Shown: one piece after another, positions 20,945-33,959 of the stretch
Layout of the letters: each line of letters opens with the position of its first letter
How positions within the stretch are numbered: the first letter of the stretch is position 1
NCBI GenBank assembly: GCA_027405735.1
Contig: JAPEHQ010000007.1
Location: 868,001-932,000, forward strand
Length of the DNA: 64,000 bases
DNA from: Mucor racemosus
Taxonomy: Eukaryota; Mucoromycota; Mucoromycetes; Mucorales; Mucoraceae
Direction of reading: 5' to 3'
Notes under the pieces: generated by a model
Told to the model about the DNA's origin: nothing
The model's database searches: none
What the model saw: the letters and a program-made list of their open reading frames with translations, nothing else
Made by a program: the position numbers and the translations under genes

Positions 20945-22850
20945 AGTGGATTTTGCAATTTTTTTTGGTACCTGTTCGAACTTCGAACAAAATCCGAATT
21001 CTCAAAAATTAAATTTTCATAGTTTTCAATCTTCAAAAACGGAGTGTGCCCTCCTTTCTATAACTAATCTTATACTAAAGGCTTTTTAGGGTATATTTTA
21101 GGCACTGCTAAGAAGATATGAACTGGTCGCCTTATGCTGCCTATTCTTAAATTTATTTCATATCTCACGAAAGACTCAAAAACGCGTAAAATTCATTACT
21201 TTTTCCTTGAAACTGGGTCTCACTTTTCATCCCTGCTCTACTTCTTTTTTCACTAAATAACACAAAGAAAAGCTTATATGTCAATGTACCTGAGATGCTC
21301 AGCTTTAATCCAAAAATAAATATCCAGAAATATCCTACTTTTTGCAGGTGGTATTAATATTTCAGTGCTAATGTTTCAGATTTTTACGCGTATTTCACTG
21401 CTAATGGATTGAAAACTTTGAGGCTCCATATCTCTATGAAAAATTAAGCTATACTAACACTCTTTAATAATAAAACTTACTTGTTTTAAGGCACTTTATA
21501 ACATATTTTAGTATGAAAAAATTCTGAACACTTTTATTTTTTTTCATTTTTTTTGACATTTTTGTAGTAGATTTCAAAACATTTGTTAAATTGAGCAACA
21601 CTTTTTTTGCATTTATATCATCAGGCTTGTTGAGCTCTCTTAAACCCAATTTAATTGTTTTAAAAATATTGATTTTTCGTGGAGATACCCTCAAAAATGT
21701 GTATAAAGAGATACCCTCATTTCTAACCTCAATTTTTCCCTTATATACCCTCATCCCAAATTCTGAATTTCAAAAAAAAATTGGACAAAAATCTCGTTTT
21801 CTCTATGGGGAATGCAGCTAAAAGGCTCAGTAATAGCTCGATTGATAGATAATTTTATTTTTCATTATTTCATTTTATTTAAATTTAAAATATGCTTATA
21901 AAAAGTGTTCTGTATCGTCAAAAAACCTTCAAAATTTCAATTGCATTTTGCGCAAAATTTTACGTGAAACTTTTTTTTAAATTTTCTTTAGATAGATGCA
22001 GAATTTAAAACTGTACAAAAACTATTTAATACACTAGGTCTACTTACTTTGCAGTTTATGAACATTTAAACAATTTTGTTTTTTTCATCATTTTTCGTTC
22101 GTTTTTTCATCAAATCAATTTTGGAAGCCCGTTACTATAGGGCTTAAGCTGTGATATGAACTATTATTTTAATTATCTCGACGAAAAATCAATATTTTTT
22201 GCCAAAACAAAAAATACAGAATAGCTTAGAGTTGGACCTATCTTGTGAATACAAAAAATTAAACCTCAATTTAGGCGCTCAATTTTTAATAACTAATTGT
22301 AGGTCAAACTTGGTCATTTTTGGTCAATGTCTGGTATTAATATTGCTATTTTTGGAGAGATATCAATGTCTTATGGAGTAAAGTTACATGTTCTTTAAAG
22401 ATTTTACGTGATTCAATTTAATATTGGGCAAAAACATTCGAAAACCATTTAAAAACAATCTGAAACCTACTTTTTACAACTATAAAAAATCGATAGCAAA
22501 AGAACCCTATCTCAGCAAATTTCGATTCTAATGACTTCCAACTTTACATAAAAGTAGGGGCACATCTTTGACACGCTGATATCAAAGAGCAACATTCATA
22601 ACCTACTGTATGTTGAGAAAACCATCGCCAATGTGCACCTATAACTTACTGCCGCGCACTTTATTGAAAACAATTTAAATACAATAATACTACAATCTCT
22701 AGGAATACCAATCCAAGTAATCTGGTACTCTTCATAACGAATATAGATATGAATAGGTAATACAAGTATATCAAATACCAGCTTCCATGAGTCATTGTGC
22801 ATTCGGCAAGTTTGAACACTAAGTTGATTACCTGTTATTTAGAGAAGAGT
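20945..22850 (-). repeat. R1 repeat copy B (reverse orientation)
   Basis: Reverse complement of the R1 block order seen at 34446-36190, including the centre CCCTCATCCCAAATTCTGAA and the outer CATTCGGCAAGTTTGAAC. Short frames at 21464-21821, 22199 and 22596 recur in other copies but are disrupted there. No domain is recognisable. Confidence 0.8.
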
Positions 22851-23835
22851 GTTTCTAATATTTGATAGAGAACCATCTAGATACTGTCATTTTTGGATGA
22901 AATCTTTTTTGTAGTCTACCAAATTCTTAATTGTTTCATAATCTTTGAAACAAAAATTTATCTCTAAAATATTTGATATACGTAGATTTTCTGAGCTCAT
23001 GAGGTGTGATTTTAGTCCAATAATCTAGCTGAAACATCTTGTTTTTTCATTTACTCCATCAAAAATATGGATCTTTTGAAACTTTAGAAATCAGCTAGTA
23101 GATAATGTCATGTATTATTTGATTAATGGCTAATTTATTACCAGTTTATGAAACAGCTCCTAGAAAAATAAAGTAACCGATTTGCGTGTATTAAAATTAA
23201 CAGATTATCAAATGGTTTTTTCAACGCACAATGACTCATAGAAACTAAAATTTGGACCATCTTTTGTAGATTTTTGAGGGCTGTTGTCATGTAAAATTAG
23301 AGCTTACTTGTATCAGTATATATTCATTGAATTTTAGTCTTTTACTGATTTCAGTAGGTGTAAATAGCGAGTTTTGTTTATAATTTTCTCAATACACAGT
23401 GGCTCATTAAAGTTAAGATTTAAACTTATTTGTTGAAAGTATTTACAATTATTGCCATATACAATTAGAGATTACTTGGATTAATATTCACCTAGATAGC
23501 GTTTGCTTTTGTCGGTTCTATCAGTTTTCGAGGATTTTAAGCAGCCAATTTTGAAGTCAATTCCACTTCTAAATCATACGAAATGTAATTCATTCTTATA
23601 AATAGTCTTTTAAATCAAGACCCAGAAGCTCTTGGTTCTTTTTTTTACCATTAGTTTTTCTGGTAATAAAGCCCACGTTCTCCATAATAAATGTTATTAG
23701 CCTTTATTATTAATCTTTTTATAAATAAGATTGTATGTATCCATAAACTATCATGTTTCAGTGTTTATAAATGGTTGATTATTATACTGTAAAAATTGAA
23801 ATTCATAATTAAAATATAATTATTTTTTACTCACA
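22851..23835. repeat. Degenerate R1-related sequence
   Basis: Diverged blocks resemble R1: CACAATGACTCAT at about 23228, AGTAGGTGTAAATAGC at about 23355 and AGATTACTTGGATTAATATT at about 23470. It looks like the decayed left part of copy C plus an internal repeat. Confidence 0.45.
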
Positions 23836-25090
23836 AGATAGATCCAATTGAAGGCTACTCTGTTATTTTTGTTTCAGTAAAAAAATATTGATTTTTCATT
23901 GAGAAAACCAAAATCATAGTTTACAGTATAGCCCACAGCTTATTCCAACTGAGTTCCAAAATTGATTTGCAAAACTGATCGAGAAATGATTAAAAAACCA
24001 AATTTGTTTAAAAGCGCATGAACTGCAAAGTAAGTTGAACTAGCTTATTAAATGTCTTCTGCACATCTTTGAATTCTGCATCGAACTGTATAAAATTCAG
24101 ACAAATGTTTTTTATTAAATTTTGCATGAAATGCAATTGAAATTTTGGGGGTTTTTTTGAAGATACACATTATTTTCTATAAGCATATATCAAATATAAG
24201 CAATGGAGATGATGGGCAGCAAAATTATCTATCGATTGAGCTATTAATAAATCTTCCAGCTGCATTTTTTGCAGAGAAATCAAAATTTTTGTCAATTTTT
24301 TTTTCAAATTCAGAATTTGGGATGAGGGTATACAAGGGAAAAATTGAAGCTAGAACGAGAATATTCCTTGGTACACATTTTCGAGAATATCTCCACGAAA
24401 AATCAATATTTCGAGAAAAACTAAATTGAATCTAAAAGAGCTCAATGCGGTTGAAGATATGAATAAAAAAATAATACTTCTCAATCTAAAGAATATTTTA
24501 TAATCTGCTACAAAAATATCAAAAAAAGGACATGAAATGGTATAAAAAAAAAAGTATTCCAAATTTTTTTATACTTAAATATGTTATAGAGCACTTTAAA
24601 CCAATTAAGTTTTATTATTCAAGATTGCTAGTATATCTTAATTTTTGTAGAGATATCCAGGCTTGAAGGTTTGATTTTTTAGCAGTGAAAATACCAGTAA
24701 AAATCGGAAACATTAGTTCTAAAACGGTTATAACAACTGCAAAAAATAGGGTTCCTCCGGACACTTGTTTTTGGATTAAGGTCAAGGGTTTCAGGTACAA
24801 CTAGTATAGTTGTATTGTGTTAATATATATTTAGTAAAAAAAAGTTGTGCAGTAATAAAAAGTTGGACCCAGCTTTTAAGGAGAAAGTAGTGAGTTTTAC
24901 TTGTTTTGAGTCTTTCATGAGATATAAAATAAATTTAGGAACAATTGGCATAATGCCACTAAGTCGTGATTATTATATCTTATCGAAGGTATATTCCGAA
25001 AGTTTTTCAGTATGTGGTTATAGAAAAAGTAGAACGCTCCGAGGCTGAAGATCTACAATTGTGAAATTCAACTTTTTCAAAATGCCTTAG
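23836..25090 (+). repeat. R1 repeat copy C
   Basis: Colinear with the R1 right half from the ACAAGATAG block through GGGATGAGGGTATACAAGGG (uninterrupted here, an empty site for the Ty3 insertion) to CGCTCCGAGGCTGAAG at the right end. No coding capacity is supported. Confidence 0.8.
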
Positions 25091-25330
25091 CGCTTATCGG
25101 GTACTATATTTGCGACAACTGTCTGTTATTTGGTTGCTTTGATAACGTTAGACATAAGCTATCAAGAATACAGCTGCAATCAAGCAAAATAATTTAAATA
25201 AAAAAAGCTGTATAGTAAAAAGAATGTTTTTCGAATATAATATTAAATTAGTATTTTATTAAAACAAATGTATTCAATTATTGCTACAGGCAAGGTGCAT
25301 GAATATTATAGCTAGATTAAAGTACTAGAA

Positions 25331-26020
25331 TATCCCAAAATCAATTTGGCATAAGCATTTAAATACCATAAGCGGTCTTGGCAGTAGCAAATGAAGTGTT
25401 GATTTGAGCAACCAAAGCATTGGCAGCATCCAAATGACTAGCAGGAGTCTTGTTAACAAGACAAGTATCCAAGGTCTTGGTTTGAGTATCCAAGTTTTTA
25501 ATATCAGTCTTGACAAGAGAAGTGGCCAAGAGAATAGCATCGAATTGAGGCTTCTTGGTGACAATGGATGTCAAAGCAGCGGAAACTTGAGGAACAAGAG
25601 TGTTGACGGTAGCAATAACAGCATCCGCTTCTTCAGCAGTGACAGTACCAGATACTGCACAACAATCAGTACCAGCCTTCTTGAGACGAGTTTCAAGAAC
25701 TTGTTCCTTGGAGTGGATGGCAAAAGCACCGCTATAACCACTAGCACTAGTGAAAATATCGACCTATTGATTGTAGAGCTCCAAATAAATAAAAAGTATC
25801 CTTTAATTAACTAATTTTGTACTTACATCAGCCTTGACAATGGCAAGTTGAGCAGCAACGGAGTTGATATCGTCAATACAGAGTTGGACAGGAGCAGAAA
25901 CAGCTCTTTTGTCGAGAGCAGCAGCATTGGCAGAGAGAGCAAAGGCAGCAGTAATGATTAAAGTAGAGAAGGCACGCATTTTGAAGATTATCAGGTTAAT
26001 TGTTTGATGATTTTGTAAAA
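25331..26020. repeat. Left arm of 690-bp inverted repeat (HsbA duplication)
   Basis: Reverse complement of 28163-28852 with no differences seen on reading, across 5' flank, both exons, the intron and 28 bp of 3' flank. The arms are gapless (constant coordinate sum). Confidence 0.9.
25359..25979 (-). CDS. HsbA-type secreted hydrophobic surface-binding / cell-wall mannoprotein-like protein, copy 1
   Basis: Exons 25979-25827 and 25763-25359 (63-bp intron) encode 185 residues. The N-terminus MRAFSTLIITAAFALSANA is a signal peptide, followed by LDKR, a Kex2-type site. The mature helical, Ala/Thr-rich body with CIDDI near the start and T-D-C-C and TLDTC Cys residues fits the HsbA family (fungal hydrophobic surface-binding protein A, related to MP1 antigens). 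Family members bind hydrophobic surfaces and lipids and can recruit lytic enzymes; that role here is inferred. A TATA box (TATAAATA, minus strand) lies at 26047-26040, about 60 bp before the ATG. The protein is identical to that encoded at 28204-28824. Confidence 0.88.
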
Positions 26021-26039
26021 TTAAGGATAATTTACATGG

Positions 26040-26047
26040 TATTTATA
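26040..26047 (-). promoter_or_regulatory. TATA box of HsbA copy 1
   Basis: TATAAATA on the minus strand about 60 bp upstream of the start at 25979. The same element occurs at the same distance in copy 2. Confidence 0.5.
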
Positions 26048-28133
26048 TGAAATTGTTCCTGATTTTGTCAGACGCAAAGCAGAAAGAAAGAGCGCAGCCA
26101 GTCTTTGTACACATTCTTGTAATTGCTAAATGCATAAAATGTTACTACCAAAGGATTTTTTTAAAAGGGTACATGTGGAATTCACGCATGTCAAAGTTTG
26201 AATTCTCTCATATTCATATGATCAGTTTGAATCGCGCACAAAAAAAAAAAAGAAGTACTTTAATATAGGCATAATCCAGTACAATGGTTCATTTGCTACA
26301 TCAGAAAAATAATGTTTGTCCTTATAATTTGTAATACAATTACAATTGCCTCTAAAATAAGGCTGTTTTTGTATACAGCGATGAAATAATGAAGGTACGA
26401 CCTATTCCGGATGAATTGCAATGCAAACAGTTATATTTAATTCCTCAAGTACAAAAAAGTAAATTATCTCGAAATGTGCAACGATTGAAGTTTTCATAAC
26501 ATTGGTATTATAACTATTATTGATCTTATCCGAAATACATTGATTATCTGTACAAAGAGAGGTAATCCTTCACAGTTATTTGAGAGAGATATCATTGCAT
26601 AAAGAAGTAGCAACACACTCAAATAAGCTCCTAACATAACAATGGTTATTAACTGAGCCTCATCCTATTGCAATGGTCATGCGAATCCCGCATTCCTTTC
26701 AAACTAGTTAGCTCTACATTTGAAAAAAAAAGAAGGGAATAATAGAAGTCTTGGAAAGCAAAATATCAAACATAAGGAACAATCGAACTTACAGCGCGCA
26801 CTTTCTACATAATAACACTGGCATGTTTCTCTTTTCTATTATACACAAAACTTGAATTTCTAATTGTATTTTCAGGTACCACTTTGCGGTCAGATAATGT
26901 GCAGGAATAGTGCAACCATTAACATATTGAAATAGGCATTTTGATACATATTCAATGAGGGCCCTATGATAAATAAAAGTACAATATTACTTTTGAAGTA
27001 ATATTGATGAACAGGGGAATATCTTTTATTGGCCTCAAATAATTGTTATGTTGCACTGACCATTGATAATATTCTCAGTGGTACGAAGCATATACTATTC
27101 GCTTGTTTCTTTGTAACGTCAATTATGGTAACTTTATAATAATTGAATGCATTCGCATGTATGCATGCTATGTATACACTACTTTTTAATAACGTTGCAA
27201 CGATCATTTAACATTACATTTCCTCAAAATAATGTTGTACCTGAGAAATTTGTGTTTTTCGGAGAGAAAAATATTCGCACACCTGTCTCTATTTTTAAAG
27301 AGTTTTTTTTCAGATATATTACAGTACGTAATTGTATGTCATTACTTCTAACATAATTCCAAACATACTAGTCTAACAGAAATATTTTTGTATATATTGA
27401 AGCCTTGATTAAATAATAATGCATAGCAATTAAATGTATTTCATAGCCTTGTATGCAACAAAACGGAGTTTTAAGCTACGACACAATCGCGGTACATCAA
27501 CCGTCGAGCATATTTATTCAGGATACTCTTATTTGCATTGCAAATCGAATATATACATTCAATATACCTACTTTAAACTCTTATTATATAAATTACATAT
27601 CTATACATAAATTGAGAATATATATTGAGAGCTCAAGTGATAAAGAAAACCATATTAATTGAGTATTATTTTTCATTTTCCAAATTGGATAAATCAAAAT
27701 TGTCATAATTTATTACATTGAAAATGGAAATCAATTGTATACAAATTGAATTAATTCAGACTTTTGTATCATATATGTACAAGACATAGTAACGTTCGAT
27801 CGGATCGATGTGCTTCATCATGCCAAGTACCTTATTCACCTAGAAAGATCTCGACTGTTAATAAGCATGACTCTTAAAAGTCATCTGAATGATCGATAAT
27901 TAGCTTTGGAGTGCAGTAAAACTGACGTGAATTACACATGAGGCCCCAAATTTTATTCCAAACAAATTTATGGATTTTGCAACCGATCAAAAGTGGATCT
28001 ATATAAAATTTTCTCGTTTGACAGAAATTCTCAATACAATTTTGTTCTCAATAGACTTTCCATAACATGCTTATATCATACGCTTAAAATTACACATTTA
28101 TTTTTATAACACCTCATGAATGGTAAGTTTTTA

Positions 28134-28141
28134 TATAAATA
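28134..28141 (+). promoter_or_regulatory. TATA box of HsbA copy 2
   Basis: TATAAATA about 63 bp upstream of the ATG at 28204. It lies just outside the perfect inverted repeat arm. Confidence 0.5.
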
Positions 28142-28162
28142 CATTGGTTTAAATCCATTATT

Positions 28163-28852
28163 TTTTACAAAATCATCAAACAATTAACCTGATAATCTTC
28201 AAAATGCGTGCCTTCTCTACTTTAATCATTACTGCTGCCTTTGCTCTCTCTGCCAATGCTGCTGCTCTCGACAAAAGAGCTGTTTCTGCTCCTGTCCAAC
28301 TCTGTATTGACGATATCAACTCCGTTGCTGCTCAACTTGCCATTGTCAAGGCTGATGTAAGTACAAAATTAGTTAATTAAAGGATACTTTTTATTTATTT
28401 GGAGCTCTACAATCAATAGGTCGATATTTTCACTAGTGCTAGTGGTTATAGCGGTGCTTTTGCCATCCACTCCAAGGAACAAGTTCTTGAAACTCGTCTC
28501 AAGAAGGCTGGTACTGATTGTTGTGCAGTATCTGGTACTGTCACTGCTGAAGAAGCGGATGCTGTTATTGCTACCGTCAACACTCTTGTTCCTCAAGTTT
28601 CCGCTGCTTTGACATCCATTGTCACCAAGAAGCCTCAATTCGATGCTATTCTCTTGGCCACTTCTCTTGTCAAGACTGATATTAAAAACTTGGATACTCA
28701 AACCAAGACCTTGGATACTTGTCTTGTTAACAAGACTCCTGCTAGTCATTTGGATGCTGCCAATGCTTTGGTTGCTCAAATCAACACTTCATTTGCTACT
28801 GCCAAGACCGCTTATGGTATTTAAATGCTTATGCCAAATTGATTTTGGGATA
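28163..28852. repeat. Right arm of 690-bp inverted repeat (HsbA duplication)
   Basis: Inverted partner of 25331-26020. Both boundaries are abrupt: 5' flanks diverge about 41 bp before the ATG, and 3' flanks diverge after GGGATA. Confidence 0.9.
28204..28824 (+). CDS. HsbA-type secreted protein, copy 2
   Basis: Exons 28204-28356 and 28420-28824, 185 residues, identical to copy 1 including the 63-bp intron. It has a signal peptide (about 1-19), a KR processing site at about 24-25, no membrane anchor, and no GPI-type hydrophobic tail (it ends TAYGI), so it is probably released or wall-bound. The two copies are transcribed away from each other. Identity across the intron argues for very recent duplication or ongoing gene conversion. 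Confidence 0.88.
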
Positions 28853-29278
28853 ATTTGAATTCTTTATTTTGCTCATGATTATCATGTACCTTGCTTTAAG
28901 CAAGTAGATAAAGTTTCTCTTTATAATAAATCTAATACATATCATACTAAAATATAATGCCTTCATTTTTCGTACCTTGTTATGCATTAATACTCTTTTA
29001 TTCCAAGAAAAATATAACATACTAAGGATACTTTGTTATATGGTATTTTTTTTTTACTACAACGCGTTATGCGGATCTGATCAGGATATTCAATATTTCC
29101 ATGATTGCTTGAGTTGAATCTCCTACCATAAAGTTATCAGTAAAGTAACAATCCTTGATAGAATAAAACTATAATACACAAGTGGCTTATATGCCTTCTG
29201 ATCAAATATATCAGTTTCGTGTTTCCTCTGCTTTATTCTTTCATTTTATATTAAAATTTTAAGACGTAAAACGCGCAA
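28853..29278. other. Intergenic, upstream of zinc-finger gene 1
   Basis: AT-rich 3' flank of HsbA copy 2 and 5' region of the zinc-finger gene. No other feature seen. Confidence 0.5.
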
Positions 29279-30942
29279 ATGAAGCGCGCCTCAATGAATA
29301 TTAAACCAGAGAATCGTACAAATTCTAATATACCAGCAGATCAATCACTTTTCAACTGTGTGGAAGAAGAGATTATAAACATAAAGCACTTGGACGAAGA
29401 TACAGAAATTTATAACGATGATGAAGGAATACCAGTTGGTGTAAAACAAGAGAATCCAACAAAGTCTGCTGAAATAGAAGGTATGTTGGATGATACTGCC
29501 AAAGATAAATCAACAGTTAATAAATGTATTGATTAGACTTTGAATCAAATACTTGCGATTATTGGTATCAGTGTCATTTATGCTTCGAAAAGAAGATGGA
29601 TTTCATATCATTAGTAGATCACATCAAGACAACGCATACTACTGAAATTACCATTAAATCCATCAAATATCCTTATTTGGAGCCAGATATTCACGATTCT
29701 GATAACTATTGTCGTTCTTGCGAGAAAACTTATGTGTCTCGTGCACTCTATCGTACTCATTTACGCCAGAGCCACCGAATGTATTTGAGACCATTGCAAG
29801 CTGTACCGACTGCTAATGTCCCTGGTTCGATAAATTCCAGCTTTTATTGCTCTTCATGTGAGCGAACATATACTGACAGGAGAAGATATCGCATTCATAT
29901 GAGATCCACTCATGGAATAGAACCAATTCCATTACCCCCAAAGCAAAATCCAGATATTATTCCTGATTGGAACAACCCAGATAGTTACTGTAGTTCTTGT
30001 GATACAACATACAAGTCAAAAAGATCATTCAGAAAACATTGTAGAATCCTTCATAATTTGAAATCACCTTCCAAAAATCCAAGCAATGAAAGTCCTGATC
30101 CTCTTGATCCCAACTTCTACTGCAAACCATGCAACACTACCTACAAAAGCAGACGGAGCCTCAGGGAACATTGTCGAAAAGTACATGGCATTCGATTTGA
30201 AAAGCCTTTTGCAAATCCTGATATTCTTCCAAATGTTTCTGATCCCAATAACTTTTGTATAACATGCAACAAAACATTGAAAAACAACTTTCGTTTTCTT
30301 CAACATTTACGCATTGTTCATAAAATGATGGATCTTCCACAATCTTCTGATAATAATGAAATTGATATAAATGATCCTAATTTCTATTGTTCTGCCTGTG
30401 AAAAAACCTTGTCTACAAAATATATTTTCCAAAAGCATTTAATGTCGATTCATTTCATTCAAATACCACCAGCCGAAAAGAGAACTGAAGCCATAGTGCC
30501 TGATGCTGATGACCCTAACAATTACTGTCGAGCTTGCCAAAAAAAATACAAGTCAAAAAGTGTATATCGCACTCATCTTCGGTATTCACACAAAATGGTG
30601 CTCGAAGCTTCTGTTAGACCGACTCGTTATGTCCCTAATCGTTTCCCTGATCCTCTTGATCGTAGTCTTCATTGCCCTGTATGTAATATAACTAACAAAT
30701 CGTTCAGTTCATATCGTCAACATTGCAAATTAGTTCATCGTGTGAAATTGGAACCTTATAATAGATCAATTGTCAATCCGGACGCATTAATTGATATTCA
30801 AAGCCCTGACTTCTATTGTGCACAATGCGAAAAAAGGTTAGCAACAAAACAAAGATTTGCAAGACATTTAAAGTGTGTTCATAAATTGGTATATCCTCCC
30901 ACTATTAAAAAATTGGGCACGAAAAGAAACAAGGCTTTATAA
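29279..30942 (+). CDS. Ten-finger C2H2 zinc-finger protein, gene 1
   Basis: Exons 29279-29480 and 29537-30942 (56-bp intron, phase 1) encode 535 residues. An acidic N-terminus of about 70 residues precedes ten fingers of spacing C-x2-C-x12-H-x4-H. They are separated by long linkers (about 18-25 residues) built on P-D-x-x-D-P-x-x-[FY]-C rather than the short TGEKP linker. Many fingers share R-x-H-[LC]-R-x-x-H-[KR/G]-[MI]. The last finger is preceded by IQSPDFYC. The protein is a clear paralogue of the gene at 31300-33214. DNA or RNA binding is expected from the fold, but the target is unknown. The family looks lineage-specific. Confidence 0.85.
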
Positions 30943-31299
30943 TGCAAATACTGTAGTACCACTACTTTTGGACAAATGAGCATGTTTTATTACAATCTCT
31001 TATGATTGACTTTAGAATCGAAAATCACCCTTTTTCAAATATATCCTTAAAAAAAAAAAACGATACTATTTTCAACATGATAGAAATTATAAAACTGCGT
31101 AGTATTTGGATTTACTGCGTGTCATAAGCCAAAATAAACTCTTTAAAGACTTAACAATACAATTTCGCTGCATAAAAATGGAGTATTTGGAGAGCAATTC
31201 CCTAAACTCTCATATCTTTATTTACTTTCAAAATAGAATTTAATGTTGAGAATCATTAAAGGATAAAATATGAGTATATAAAATCTGCATAAAGTACAA
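30943..31299. other. Intergenic between convergent zinc-finger genes
   Basis: 357 bp, AT-rich, with an A-run near 31050. It presumably holds both 3' ends. Confidence 0.5.
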
Positions 31300-33214
31300 T
31301 TATGCCTTCTTCTTCTTTTTCTTTTGAGAAGATGACGCTAAAGACGAAGAACCATCTCTTTTTTTGGTATAATATGGCCTTACACCCAGAGGAACAGTAA
31401 TGTTATGCATTTTTTGCAAATGTGTTCTGAAATGACACTTGCGAGTTGAATGTTTTTCGCACTTTGCACAATAAAAATCAGGGCTTTGAACATCAATAAC
31501 TGCATCAGGGTTGACAAATGGTTTTATATAAGGTTCCAGTGTCATACCATGTACATCCCTGCAATGGGCACGATGTGTACTTCGTGAGCTCTTGACTGTT
31601 TTACATGCACGGCAGTAAAAGTTGGGATCATTAGGATCCGGTTGAAGATTGGAATTATGCCGACTTTGCCTAATAGATGCGGCATCTAATACCATTCTAT
31701 GAACAGTCCGAAGATGCGCACGGTAAGAAGCATTGGTTGGATATCCTCGTTCACAGACGCAACAATAAGAGTCAGGATCATTGATATCAGGCTGTAAGCC
31801 AGGTACTTTAGGACTTCTTGGCCTTACTGCAGGTGTTTCAATCTGGTGAATCAAAAGCAAATGAATTTGATAACCCCATTTCTTTGCAAAATGCTTTTCG
31901 CAAGCACGACAATAGAGATTGGGGTCGTCAATGTCAGGTTCAACATCTTTAAATCTTGCTTTTGGAACATGAATCAATTTGTGTACATTGTGTAAATGAT
32001 TTCGATATGAAGGAATGCTGTGATAAGCCTTATCGCATGTCCTGCAATAATTGTTCAAATCCGAGACATCTGGAAGTAAATCAAGCCTTGCATTTGGGCC
32101 ATGATTCACTGAGCGAAGCACCATCTTATGCGCATTACGACAATGATATCGATAACTTCTTCTGTCATGTTTAGTAATATTACACACTTTGCAATGAAAA
32201 GTCGGGTCCTCAGGATCAGGACATTCATTAGTTGGATTTCTTGGTGGTGCAAGCATACGATGAACTTTGTTACAATGAGTATGGAATTTTAACTTTGATG
32301 GATAACCATATTCACAAGCTGGACAATAAAGAGAAGGATCATCCCAATCAGGCAAAATATCAGGGTGTATAATCTTTGAGTGCAATAGCTTTAATTTCAT
32401 TTTATGAACTTTTACTAAATGAATACGATAATAGACTTTTGTTCGACAAGATTTGTTGCATGGACGACAATGAAAATTTGGATCATCAGGATCAGGTAGA
32501 TTATTAGAATCCATTGGTGTAAAATTTATACAATGAACATTCTTTAGATGCATTCGATAATGAATTCGTATAGTATAAGATTTCTCGCATGCTCTGCAAT
32601 AATTTTTTGGATCATTGATATCTGGCTCCAAGTTCCAATGTTTGATACTCTTCAATCTAAAATTCATTTTATGAGCTGATTTAAGGTGAGACATGAAGGG
32701 TAAGTGTGTTGATTTCTGCAAATCACATTTATCACAATGATAGTAATACTGGCTATTCGATTCAGCTTCATTTGTTTTGAAAAAGAGGTTAATGTTTTTA
32801 CTGAGATTGTGTCAATAATAAGTTTATAAACATACCATTCAATGAAGTAGCGTTCAGAATTTCGGATTTTGTAACAACCTCTTCATCGATATTTGGAACC
32901 CCATTATTATTAATATCTTCATCATCTTCATCTTCATCTTTATCCTCAATTTCATCTTCGTCTTCATAATCACTATCACCCTCGTATTCGTAATCGTAAT
33001 CGTAATCGTCATATTGAGCTTGTATTGCAGCTTTTCTCTTTGGCCTCACCCGCGTTTGATTCAGAATATCAAGATTGACCTTTACATCTGTATTTACTTC
33101 CTCTTTTACGACATGTAAAGCGCTACTATCATTAGTTGCAAGATTGATAGAATTGTCGTATGGCAATTTCTCTTCCTTTATAACAATTTTTGCTCTTTTA
33201 AACTTTCGTTTCAT
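31300..33214 (-). CDS. Ten-finger C2H2 zinc-finger protein, gene 2
   Basis: Exons 33214-32836 and 32765-31300 (70-bp intron, phase 1, at the same relative site as gene 1) encode 614 residues. The N-terminus has basic patches (MKRKFKRAK, RPKRKAA) and a long Asp/Glu/Tyr-rich acidic block at about 67-105. Ten C2H2 fingers follow with the same C-x2-C-x12-H-x4-H spacing and the same DP-x-x-[FY]-C linkers as gene 1. The last finger and its leader (NPDAVIDVQSPDFYC) match gene 1 nearly residue for residue. The C-terminus ends in a Lys run, a possible nuclear signal. The shared intron position and finger number show inverted duplication of an ancestral gene, much older than the HsbA duplication. Confidence 0.87.
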
Positions 33215-33959
33215 GTGTATTAATCATATACAAAGCAAATGAGATTTGGAAAGATGAAACACTTGCAAAGTATCAATCTATCAATCGAAAAGTCACTGTT
33301 TACCCTTTACTGTGCAACAGTTTTTACTGTCAATATTCTGTAGTCATGCATCTCTGAAATATTGAGAAAAGAAAAAATATTGTGCTTGAAAAATTGGCAT
33401 TATACCTATACCTGGAGTTGAGGGAATGAGAAAATTAATAGTTTGATAAGGAATTATAAAGAAATACATATATGCGAATGTGCAAGTAAAAAGAACTCAA
33501 ATAATTTACAAATGTATAACAATCTAAAAATGCATTAAACTGTTCACTAAATATTGAGTAAAAATTCACCAAGCAAAATATGCCGAAAATATAAAAGAAT
33601 GCGAGAAATCCTTCATAAAGTATATATGATCAATTGATTGGCTTTATATCACATCGATACTCAAATATATGGCTAAGTAAAGTATAGTTACCGGCGATAG
33701 GATGCATTGTTTGTTTTCGTTTTGTCAAATGACTCATCAAAATTTACATTTTTCAAAACTTTAATGAAAAATATCTAGAAATGTCGTTGTCTACTATTTT
33801 TTTATTTTACTATTAACTGCGAACCTTTTGATAAAGCAACTCATTCAAGAAACAATGGCTTACAATTTTCTTGCATGTTTTCTAGAATTTATTTTCTCGC
33901 AGTTAATTAAATTAATACTTGGAATTCGACTTTTTTAGAAAATAGATGTAGAGCACATT
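33215..33959. other. Intergenic, upstream of zinc-finger gene 2
   Basis: AT-rich, no gene. Weak similarity to the outer left flank of the R1 copy at 61430-61600 may extend the repeat leftward. Confidence 0.4.

Larger units (their letters stand above)
26021..28162. other. Spacer between the two HsbA genes
   Basis: 2142 bp with both divergent promoters. Small frames at 26047, 27147 and 27453 show no recognisable features. No RNA gene or repeat was recognised. Confidence 0.5.

Noticed and set aside
29481..29536. Separate short gene ending at the stop near 29534
   Set aside because: A GT-AG intron in the same position as in the paralogue at 31300-33214 joins the two frames in phase.
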